A DNA stretch of 64,000 nucleotides from Celerinatantimonas sp046054195 (lineage in GTDB: Bacteria; Pseudomonadota; Gammaproteobacteria; Enterobacterales; Celerinatantimonadaceae), in NCBI RefSeq assembly GCF_046054195.1, contig NZ_JBEQCS010000006.1:1-64000 (forward strand), written 5' to 3'. Both the position numbers and the translations under genes were made by a program. Below, piece after piece: positions 48,558 to 55,641 of the stretch. Each line of letters begins with the position of its first letter. Positions within the stretch are counted from its first letter, which is position 1. Under the pieces are notes generated by a model. It searched no databases and was not told where the DNA came from. It saw only the letters and a program-made list of their open reading frames with translations.

Positions 48558-50309
48558 ATGGAAAATGATGAATTTTATGATTATCCTATGGTATGTTGCT
48601 TTGATGTTTCACCTGAAGCGATTGATGATCTAAAAAGAAGCAAATTTAACATTGATCAAAGAACTCTAGGTAAAATAGTAACAGGCATTCCAAATGATCA
48701 GGCAGGAAAAAGCAATCTAATCCCCATAGATATAGACATTCCTAATAACATCTACGAATATGATATCATAATAGTTGATCAGAGCAATGGAACTAAAACA
48801 AATTTTCATAATTTGCAAAATGAAAGGGTAATCAATAGAGACAAACTTTTTTTTATATATTGCGAATTCCCACAAAATCAATTAGATTTACGTCCACTAT
48901 CTAATTATTCTATTCAAAATAAATTAAAGAATTTATATAGTAAGGATTCTATACTCATATTTTTTAATTCAAATAATATAGATATAGAATATAATCTATT
49001 TGAAGTTAGTAGTCACACTAGCAGTATAACAGAAACGTTACAAATAAATAGTAAGAATTTTTATCCTGACATTCCTCAATCAGAATATAAATATGGTAAA
49101 AAAGCCAAGCTACCCGATAAAGATACTAAATTTTCTGAACTCCTAAGCCGCTATATAGATAATCTAGAGTATTATTCAGTATTTTCACACCCTGTAGATT
49201 GGAGTAGTCAATCAAATGGTAAACCATCGGAAAATTTCGTTCCTCTATTGGTTAACGAACAAAACCAGATAATTAGCTTTATACATTGCATAAACAAAAC
49301 GGTGGTGTTCTTTTTCCCCGATTTTAAAGATAAAGATAGTTTCATATTAGAGTTAATGAACAACTACCTACCAGACATTCTACCAAGACTTTTCCCTCAG
49401 CATGGACAATTTAAATGGTTATCCAATAGCGATTATCTTTTACCCGGAGAAAAAGAAATTTTTCACAAAAAGAAAGATATAGAACGTAAATATCAAGATG
49501 ATATTAAAGCTTTAGATACGGAGTTAATTACTCAAAGAGAAAATTATAAATTTCTTCATGAAATGATCTCAGAATCTGGAAGTAAACTAGTAACTGCTAT
49601 TAGCACATTTTTAACATGGCTAGGTTTTGATAATGTCGTAGACATGGATGAAAAAGCAAAGGATATCTTTGAAGAAGACTTACAAATTGATACAGAAAAA
49701 GGACTTTTAGTAATTGAAATAAAAGGAATTGGGGGAACATCTAAAGATAAAGAATGCTCTCAAATAAATAAAATAAAATATCGTCGTTCAGAAGAAAGAA
49801 ACAGCTTTGATGTATTTGGATTATATATTGTAAATCACCAAAGATATATAGAGCCAAAAATAAGAGTTAACCCACCATTTACTGAACATCAGATAAAAGA
49901 TGCAATTAATGAGAAAAGAGGATTATTAACAACTTACGATTTATATAAATCTTACTTTTGGATTACTGAAGGAATAATCACTAAAAAATATGTAAGAGAG
50001 ATGCTATATAACTATGGACTAATAGACTTAAAGCCTAATAATTTATTTTCTCTAGGAATTCCTAGTGAGATATATAAAGGTGGAACAGTAGCTATCATTA
50101 AATTAAACAATGAGGATAACATTACACTGTATAAGGATTCGTTTATTGTAGTAAAAAGAAATAACGAATTATCAAAAGTTTCTATTAAATCCATTAAATT
50201 AGATAACCTATCAGTTGAAAGTGCGTCATCTGGTGAAATTGGCATTTTGTTAAGTGCTCCCATAAAAAAGGGGGCTGAACTGTTTTTCCTAAGTTCTGAT
50301 TCAGAGTAG
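48558..50309 (+). CDS. Large protein with PD-(D/E)XK-like nuclease segment
   Basis: 583 aa, AT-rich. Residues ~340-450 look like a PD-(D/E)XK core: FLTWLGFDNVVDMDE, EEDLQID as the Asp motif, VIEIKGIGG as ExK, then SQINKIKYRR. The first 330 residues and the last 130 (with YLLPGEKE, a coiled coil and a beta-rich end) are not recognised. No partner gene is next to it. It may be a solo defence nuclease, perhaps with an N-terminal sensing domain. Confidence 0.55.
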   Translation: MENDEFYDYPMVCCFDVSPEAIDDLKRSKFNIDQRTLGKIVTGIPNDQAGKSNLIPIDIDIPNNIYEYDIIIVDQSNGTKTNFHNLQNERVINRDKLFFIYCEFPQNQLDLRPLSNYSIQNKLKNLYSKDSILIFFNSNNIDIEYNLFEVSSHTSSITETLQINSKNFYPDIPQSEYKYGKKAKLPDKDTKFSELLSRYIDNLEYYSVFSHPVDWSSQSNGKPSENFVPLLVNEQNQIISFIHCINKTVVFFFPDFKDKDSFILELMNNYLPDILPRLFPQHGQFKWLSNSDYLLPGEKEIFHKKKDIERKYQDDIKALDTELITQRENYKFLHEMISESGSKLVTAISTFLTWLGFDNVVDMDEKAKDIFEEDLQIDTEKGLLVIEIKGIGGTSKDKECSQINKIKYRRSEERNSFDVFGLYIVNHQRYIEPKIRVNPPFTEHQIKDAINEKRGLLTTYDLYKSYFWITEGIITKKYVREMLYNYGLIDLKPNNLFSLGIPSEIYKGGTVAIIKLNNEDNITLYKDSFIVVKRNNELSKVSIKSIKLDNLSVESASSGEIGILLSAPIKKGAELFFLSSDSE

Positions 50310-50502
50310 TTTCGTTCTTGTTTGAGTTCAGTATTTACTCTGTGACACGTCACGCTCCCTACCTCATCCACCAATTTGCCCAATTTTGGCTCTGCTGTTG
50401 GTGGTGACTTAGGGGGCTAAAAATTTTTTTATCGCGCGATGTGGCTGCGTATGCAGGTTTTTAGGGCTTAGAAGGACCCGTAGATATTAATATTTTTTCT
50501 TT

Positions 50503-50817
50503 TTAAATCAATTGCTTTTTCCATTCATTAAGAGCTTCTAAGATCTCTTGATAGCTAACAAGAATAGGTTTGTCCGCATCTGTAGGGAAAAGAGTCTCAA
50601 GCTCGAATCCATCTTTTTTTGCTTCAAATTCGTAACCATTTCCTGCACCGGACAGCGAATAATCAGTCCCCTGCTTTGCCGCATTTAAGCCATCGATAAA
50701 GTAGTCAGCCATGCTTACTGAACGCTGAATTTCAGTTGCAATAAAACTTTTTATGATTTGGTGCTCAGTAAGGCTGGCATTGCAGCCAGCCCATGTAAAA
50801 TTATCAATATCATTCAT
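50503..50817 (-). CDS. Probable immunity protein for the EndoU toxin
   Basis: 104 aa from ATG 50817 (MNDIDNFTWAGC). It starts inside the toxin gene's end (ATGAATGA overlap), the classic toxin-immunity coupling. Acidic, alpha/beta, cytoplasmic, no signal peptide. The assignment rests on position, size and charge; I do not recognise the family. Confidence 0.55.
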   Translation of the reverse strand: MNDIDNFTWAGCNASLTEHQIIKSFIATEIQRSVSMADYFIDGLNAAKQGTDYSLSGAGNGYEFEAKKDGFELETLFPTDADKPILVSYQEILEALNEWKKQLI

Positions 50818-51370
50818 CAACAGGGAACCCTGTATTAATTTTGCTTTTATCAGCATTATCCACAGCAGTAGCTAGAGTTAAAGGCTTTCCATTATCACCA
50901 ATACAATAGCTATTTGAATTATCGCCTAAAGGAGCGCTAGGCCCACAAAATGCCCACGTAACGCCCGATGTACAATGACCGTTATTATGTTGATACGCAT
51001 ATACAATAGATTTTTCAATCTGAGCTACAGTACAACTATTTGGATACATTGAACTATAGCTTTTCGTTACCTGTTTGCCATTAATCTTTAACAGTATTTT
51101 TTTTAAAACATAGACCCCTGAAGCAGCTGGTGCAGATGCTTGTTCAGCCATAATAAATGTAGAAGGGGAATCGCCACCAGGCATAGAGTGAAAACCTACT
51201 GCATTTCCTTTCTTATTAATTTCGCCACAAAAAATATGATGTTGGTTTACCTTCATTGCATTAATCGGTTGACTCCACTGCGGTAGACTAGGGCAATAAA
51301 TTGAGGCAGTAGCTGACATTGCTGTAATCAGACTAAACATACCAACTAAATATTTAGTATACATTTTCAT
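50810..51370 (-). CDS. Secreted EndoU-type RNase toxin
   Basis: 186 aa. A Sec signal peptide (MKMYTKYLVGMFSLITAMSA, cleavage about residue 23) is followed by an EndoU-like core: QHHIFCGEINKKGNAVGFHS (two catalytic-type His), then KSYSSMYPNSCTVAQIEKSI (Lys/Ser/Tyr element) and GHCTSGVTWAFCG. Cysteines suggest disulfides after export. EndoU domains usually sit at the C-terminus of large polymorphic toxins; a stand-alone one with a signal peptide is unusual. The next gene is a likely immunity protein. Confidence 0.65.
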   Translation of the reverse strand: MKMYTKYLVGMFSLITAMSATASIYCPSLPQWSQPINAMKVNQHHIFCGEINKKGNAVGFHSMPGGDSPSTFIMAEQASAPAASGVYVLKKILLKINGKQVTKSYSSMYPNSCTVAQIEKSIVYAYQHNNGHCTSGVTWAFCGPSAPLGDNSNSYCIGDNGKPLTLATAVDNADKSKINTGFPVDE

Positions 51371-51453
51371 AATGATATCCTTGTTTGCTTATACTCCTAC
51401 ATATACAACCTATTTCTTAGAGAACGACACAAGCTATCTAAGACCATTAGATT

Positions 51454-51771
51454 TTAGTTGGAACACGTGCTTGCGACATAAGAATGTTTCCCCTGCTTCA
51501 CCATATATACATATTCCACCCCACCTACTCTCCTATTTTGTGGTATTCGTTCTAGATAAAATTTAATGTTCAATTGTTTCATTAAATTGCTTGCCCAACT
51601 TTTGGAAAGATCACATCGACTGGCAATTTGATCAGCTGTGACTTTTTCGCCTGGCACAATCGTTTTGAGCACTTTGAGTTGCGTCTTGGATAAGCGTACT
51701 AAATGGAGTTGTTCAGGAACGCGACGAGCCGCTTCAGCGAGCTTTAAATCCACTGTTTGTTTTTTGTTCAT
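51454..51771 (-). CDS. Winged-helix regulator
   Basis: 105 aa: VRLSKTQLKVLKTIVPGE, VTADQIASRCDLSKSWASNL as helix-turn-helix, then a wing VGGVEYVYMVK. MarR/ArsR-like fold. It sits between integrase B and the EndoU gene on the same strand; it could regulate either. Confidence 0.6.
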   Translation of the reverse strand: MNKKQTVDLKLAEAARRVPEQLHLVRLSKTQLKVLKTIVPGEKVTADQIASRCDLSKSWASNLMKQLNIKFYLERIPQNRRVGGVEYVYMVKQGKHSYVASTCSN

Positions 51772-51848
51772 TTTTTATTTTTCCACTCATTTGTATCATT
51801 TCGTGTGCTGGGAAGTTGCAGGAGCGTTGAATCGAGGAGCTATCAGGA

Positions 51849-53114
51849 TCAAGCGGCGATCTTGTTTGGAGAAAAAACAGGTGTAAATGTGTTTAACCAG
51901 CAGGAATTTAGCCATTCGTGATAGGTCTGCAGGGCTTCACGCTTCTTATCGGCCATATGTGAGTAGATATAGGCTTCATCTAAGGCGCTGCCACTGTGGT
52001 TTAAGAGTGCTTCGGCCACGATGTAATCCACGCCGAGTTCAGCCCAAATAGAGCGCGCACGTTTACGAAGATCATGCGCTGACCAACGCTGTTCAGAGAA
52101 CGTTCGCACCCACTCGCTCGCCTTGCTGGAATAAATGGGCTTTGGGTTCCACCGTGAGGTTGGAAATAAAGCGTCTGCTTGGTAGCCATTGCTGTATTGC
52201 CATTGTCGATACGATTGCAGCGCATCCAACATATAGGGCGTGAGTGGATAGATCATCTCGCGACGGTTCTTGGTGTTTTTAGCAGGAATGGTCCATTGAT
52301 GCCGAGTAAAGTCGATTTGCTGCCAACGAGCATTGCGGGTTTCACCAATACGCGAGCCATGGGCAAGAAGCATCAGAATAAGCAGGCGTTGTGGCGGCTG
52401 TTGATTGTCTAATTGGGCTAACACATCGGGGATTTGATGGGTATTGAGCTGGCAACCTTTGACCTGACTCTTACGAATTGAAAAGGATTGGCTAAAAAAG
52501 TCTTTGTAAAAGATATCGGCCATTGGATTGGTGGTCATGAAGTGAACCCCTTTGGCGATCGCGCAGGCTGTTTTGAGCAGGCTAAAGCTGGCATTGATGT
52601 AACTGACGGTGTAATTGTTGGCGCGCATGGGTTGGATGAGTTGCTGGTCAATGATGGTTCGCGTGAGTTCGCGCACCTGGATATCTTTAAAATTTGGGTA
52701 AATCTGTTTTTTTGCCAAGCTTCGCAGATTAGTGAGGCGAGTTTGAGAGAGTTGATGCAGATTGACCTGCCGTTGAATGTGCCATTTCACCAGTTCATTC
52801 ACCGTGAGATAGGGGTTACATTCTGATGAGCCGCCTTTGGCAAGGCTCGCTAAATTCGCATCGACCACTTCCATAATATGTTTGGCTGATAATGCGGGCC
52901 ATGCTCCAATACGATGCCGATATTGTTGGCGGTCTTCATAGCGCATCAGCCACCATGACGCCCGTTGGCGGTCTTTGTGATATCGAAGATAAAGCGACGT
53001 GCGGGTGTCTTTGAGCTGGCGAACGGATTCATCGCTTAAGTATTTGCGGATTTGCGCTTCGCTAATTTTGGTGCGCACGGTCGAGGCAAAAAAGGCACGT
53101 TGATTGCTGAGCAT
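51849..53114 (-). CDS. int: Tyrosine integrase of prophage B
   Basis: 421 aa. N-terminal arm-binding domain, core-binding domain and catalytic domain: Arg in AHGSRIGETR, Lys in PAKNTKNRREM, HDLRKRARS, LLNHSGSALD (His replaced region intact) and Tyr in EAYIYSH. Complete. It ends the leftward late operon right after D (2 nt gap), which is an odd place for int and may mean it is co-transcribed with tail genes or that the att end lies just beyond. No att core for this element is visible in the window. Confidence 0.9.
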   Translation of the reverse strand: MLSNQRAFFASTVRTKISEAQIRKYLSDESVRQLKDTRTSLYLRYHKDRQRASWWLMRYEDRQQYRHRIGAWPALSAKHIMEVVDANLASLAKGGSSECNPYLTVNELVKWHIQRQVNLHQLSQTRLTNLRSLAKKQIYPNFKDIQVRELTRTIIDQQLIQPMRANNYTVSYINASFSLLKTACAIAKGVHFMTTNPMADIFYKDFFSQSFSIRKSQVKGCQLNTHQIPDVLAQLDNQQPPQRLLILMLLAHGSRIGETRNARWQQIDFTRHQWTIPAKNTKNRREMIYPLTPYMLDALQSYRQWQYSNGYQADALFPTSRWNPKPIYSSKASEWVRTFSEQRWSAHDLRKRARSIWAELGVDYIVAEALLNHSGSALDEAYIYSHMADKKREALQTYHEWLNSCWLNTFTPVFSPNKIAA

Positions 53115-53116
53115 GG

Positions 53117-54088
53117 TTACTCTCCGGTTAAGGTGGCGTGAATGGTCATGTGGGTAGGTTGCAGGCCTTGGCCTGAGAACTCGACTGAGTCAATGGAGCA
53201 TTGGCCCTGAAAGGCTTGCGGAAATGAGGCGTCCAGTACAATCAGCCCTTCGGCAAACGCTTTGGGATTGGGCGGTGCTTCAATGGTGACTTTGCGCCCT
53301 TGCCTCTGTAGTTTTCGAAGCTCTGCCCCTGCGGCTTGCGTGGCTTCGCTTTCGCTATTTTTATCTTTGCCCAGCTGTTTAAAGGGCGATTCCCCCACAC
53401 TTACCTCATGGCGTTGGCCATCGTTGGTGGTGACATAAAAGGCTTTGACGCCGCTAAAGCCGCTGCGGCTATCAAGGTCGGTCGAAACATTAATAAAGTT
53501 GGCTAAATCGGGGCGATTGACAGCAGGTTTGGTCAGCGTGATGGTTTCTATCTGTTTGCCGCTGGCACTTTGGGACTCGCCAATGGGTACGAATAAATAG
53601 AGCCGTTCGACAGGTTTAGCCAGCGCATCAAACTGTTTCGCTAGGCGATTCAGAAATGCCGGCGCGCTTTCATCGGTGCGATCGCTGTGCTCGATTTGAA
53701 TTTTTTGGAATCGAGGATGTACAAAAATATCGTAGCCAAATGGGGTGACTACATCCGAGACGATTTGCGCCAGTGTGGTGTTGTCCCAGCTGGCCGATTG
53801 ACGTTTTAAGAACTCTGTGGAATCAGCCATAAAAGGCGCAACAGTCAGCACGATTTGCACGGTTCGTGGCTGCATGGTGGCCGTACGTTGGGTGATTTGA
53901 AAGACATCGCGCTTGATATCATCGAGATACACGGTGTACTGCTCGCCTTTGGGTGGAATGCCGTCAATATCCGATGAGTTAATATCAAGGGTGAGCGAAT
54001 CGCCCTCAATGCCATTACCATCTTTCAGGTGCCACGATTTTAAACGCGCAAGCATCAGCTCGGCGTTCTTGCCGGTTAGTTTAAACAT
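53117..54088 (-). CDS. D: Late tail hub protein (gpD-like), prophage B
   Basis: 323 aa from ATG 54088 (MFKLTGKNAELML). gpD-type features: LKSWHLKDGNGIEGDSLTL, FLKRQSASWDNTTLAQIVSD, EQIEHSDRTDESAPAFLNRL-like segment, and VKAFYVTTNDGQRHEVSVG. Shorter and distant from D of prophage A. A leftward terminator lies just upstream, so it probably needs its own promoter. Confidence 0.88.
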   Translation of the reverse strand: MFKLTGKNAELMLARLKSWHLKDGNGIEGDSLTLDINSSDIDGIPPKGEQYTVYLDDIKRDVFQITQRTATMQPRTVQIVLTVAPFMADSTEFLKRQSASWDNTTLAQIVSDVVTPFGYDIFVHPRFQKIQIEHSDRTDESAPAFLNRLAKQFDALAKPVERLYLFVPIGESQSASGKQIETITLTKPAVNRPDLANFINVSTDLDSRSGFSGVKAFYVTTNDGQRHEVSVGESPFKQLGKDKNSESEATQAAGAELRKLQRQGRKVTIEAPPNPKAFAEGLIVLDASFPQAFQGQCSIDSVEFSGQGLQPTHMTIHATLTGE

Positions 54089-54102
54089 AGGGATCTCACA
54101 CA

Positions 54103-54129
54103 TAAAAAAGGCCACTGAGTAGTGGCCTT
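54103..54129 (-). terminator. Leftward terminator between the OMP moron and D
   Basis: AAGGCCACT/AGTGGCCTT with a 4-nt loop and a six-base T-run on the minus strand. It would cut transcription coming from X-U-T toward D, or insulate the moron. Confidence 0.7.
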
Positions 54130-54287
54130 GGGGGAATATAAACAACAAAAAAGAATTAATCCTATTTTATTAATTATTTTTAAATCAAATAGTTATATTG
54201 ATTATCTGCATATTCAGTTCTAAACTCGCCCTGAAATTATTCACCTTATTTCTATTATTTTAATTATTTTAATTAAAAGGAATTATC

Positions 54288-55010
54288 ATGAAAAAACTAA
54301 TTCTCAGTAGCATGCTGCTTCTTTCTGCCAGTGCTTCTGCAGCAACAATGCCAACTGGATTTTATGCAAAACTAGGGTTCGGTCAGAGTTATGGTGCAGA
54401 CCAAGACTACAATCTTAAAGACTCATATGATACTTCAGTAACTGTGCATGATGGTTTGGATTTTAAACACTCTGATAGTTATGAATTAGCGGTTGGGTAT
54501 CGTTACCCACAGCTCTCATGGTTAACAACTGAACTAGCGTTAAATTATAACTCTAAGCTGAAATTGACCGGTAGTTCGATTACAAGTGGTACCGTAACTT
54601 ACGATGAGGCATCTAAATTAAATATCAAGAGCACAACTCTGATGCTATCAGGGCAAATTGATATGGCCAGTTTATTTGGCCAAGATGATTGGATGTTCCA
54701 TCCATATGTAGGGCTTGGTATCGGTGTGAGCCGCAATAAATTAAATAATTTTAAACTATATAGTTCTGATGGTAGCAGTAGCGTAACACTAAATAATGGT
54801 GATACTCGAACAGATTTTGCTTGGCAAACTAAATTAGGTGTTACCTATGCAGCCACAGATCATATCGTTCTTGATTTATCCTATGCCTATAACGACTATG
54901 GCAAAGTAAAATCTAAAACTACGGATTACAGCTCTTCTGAAACAATATACGCAACTGAAATGGATTATCACACCCAACAAATCATGTTAGATATGCGGTA
55001 TTTCTTCTAA
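54288..55010 (+). CDS. Outer-membrane beta-barrel moron
   Basis: 240 aa. A signal peptide (MKKLILSSMLLLSASASA, cleavage after AAT) is followed by amphipathic strands of an 8-strand OMP: GFYAKLGFGQSYG, DSYELAVGYRYP, TELALNYNSKLKL, VGLGIGVSRN, DLSYAYNDYGKV and the terminal strand QQIMLDMRYFF ending in Phe. OmpX/Opa-like family. It lies on the opposite strand inside the tail operon with its own AT-rich promoter region and terminators on both sides, so it can be expressed in the lysogen and could alter the cell surface or phage adsorption. Confidence 0.8.
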   Translation: MKKLILSSMLLLSASASAATMPTGFYAKLGFGQSYGADQDYNLKDSYDTSVTVHDGLDFKHSDSYELAVGYRYPQLSWLTTELALNYNSKLKLTGSSITSGTVTYDEASKLNIKSTTLMLSGQIDMASLFGQDDWMFHPYVGLGIGVSRNKLNNFKLYSSDGSSSVTLNNGDTRTDFAWQTKLGVTYAATDHIVLDLSYAYNDYGKVKSKTTDYSSSETIYATEMDYHTQQIMLDMRYFF

Positions 55011-55026
55011 AAGAAAGTGTCTACCA

Positions 55027-55050
55027 TCAAGGGCAGTATAATGCCCTTGA
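55027..55050 (+). terminator. Terminator after the OMP gene
   Basis: TCAAGGGCA/TGCCCTTGA with a 6-nt loop, then TACTTT. Likely bidirectional with the leftward X gene that ends 15 nt away on the other side. Confidence 0.7.
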
Positions 55051-55064
55051 TACTTTAACTTCAT

Positions 55065-55268
55065 CTAATCCCAACTCCTAATCACCGTCGTTTGTTTCTG
55101 CACACTTGCCACATCCGGTAAAGTGACGGTCATTGCTTCGGGAAAGATGGCCACGCGGATTTGGGAATTTAGTTCATAGAACGCGGCCTCTAACTGGTCG
55201 TTATCATCACCCAGATTCTGATAGAGCAAATCGGTAACCAGTTGGCCCTGTTTGGCTTGCACCTTCAT
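55065..55268 (-). CDS. X: Tail protein X (gpX-like), prophage B
   Basis: 67 aa: QGQLVTDLLYQNLGDDNDQL, ALFPE-like segment and VTLPDV. LysM-like tail protein. Overlaps U by 4 nt. In prophage A the X gene lies in the head/lysis region instead, showing different genome architectures. Confidence 0.85.
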   Translation of the reverse strand: MKVQAKQGQLVTDLLYQNLGDDNDQLEAAFYELNSQIRVAIFPEAMTVTLPDVASVQKQTTVIRSWD

Positions 55269-55633
55269 TGGCGATATTCCTCCAGTTCCAATTGCACATC
55301 GGTGACCATCGCCTGACCGTTATGGATCAGCTGAGAGCGGCCTTCGCGCAGTTGTTTAATCGTCCACCGCCCTAGGTTTTGCCCGGTGCCGGTGCTCACC
55401 TGTTGCGGGGAGTCAATCATTGAGCGCAAGGTTTGCACGTTGTCATCGGCACCGAACTGTAACCACTTAGCGGTGATGTGGATAGTTTCTAACGGTCGGC
55501 CCACAAATTCAGAGCGGGCATTGTTCACCAGCGCCACTTGCGAATAAGCGCCTTGAGTCGTGCGGTCGAATTTCGCAATGGGGGTGTTCTCCCCCACCGC
55601 AAAAACGAACGCACCAATCACTAAATGATGCAT
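55265..55633 (-). CDS. U: Tail protein U (gpU-like), prophage B
   Basis: 122 aa: MHHLVIGAFVFAVGENTPIA, LETIHITAKWLQFGADD and NLGRWTIKQLREGRSQLIHN. Overlaps X. Shorter than U of prophage A. Confidence 0.87.
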   Translation of the reverse strand: MHHLVIGAFVFAVGENTPIAKFDRTTQGAYSQVALVNNARSEFVGRPLETIHITAKWLQFGADDNVQTLRSMIDSPQQVSTGTGQNLGRWTIKQLREGRSQLIHNGQAMVTDVQLELEEYRQ

Positions 55634-55641
55634 CGTATCCT

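Noticed and set aside
54180..54195. Copy of the origin AT repeat (AAATCAAATAGTTA) upstream of the OMP gene
   Set aside because: A single copy in AT-rich DNA without GGTGA iterons; probably chance.
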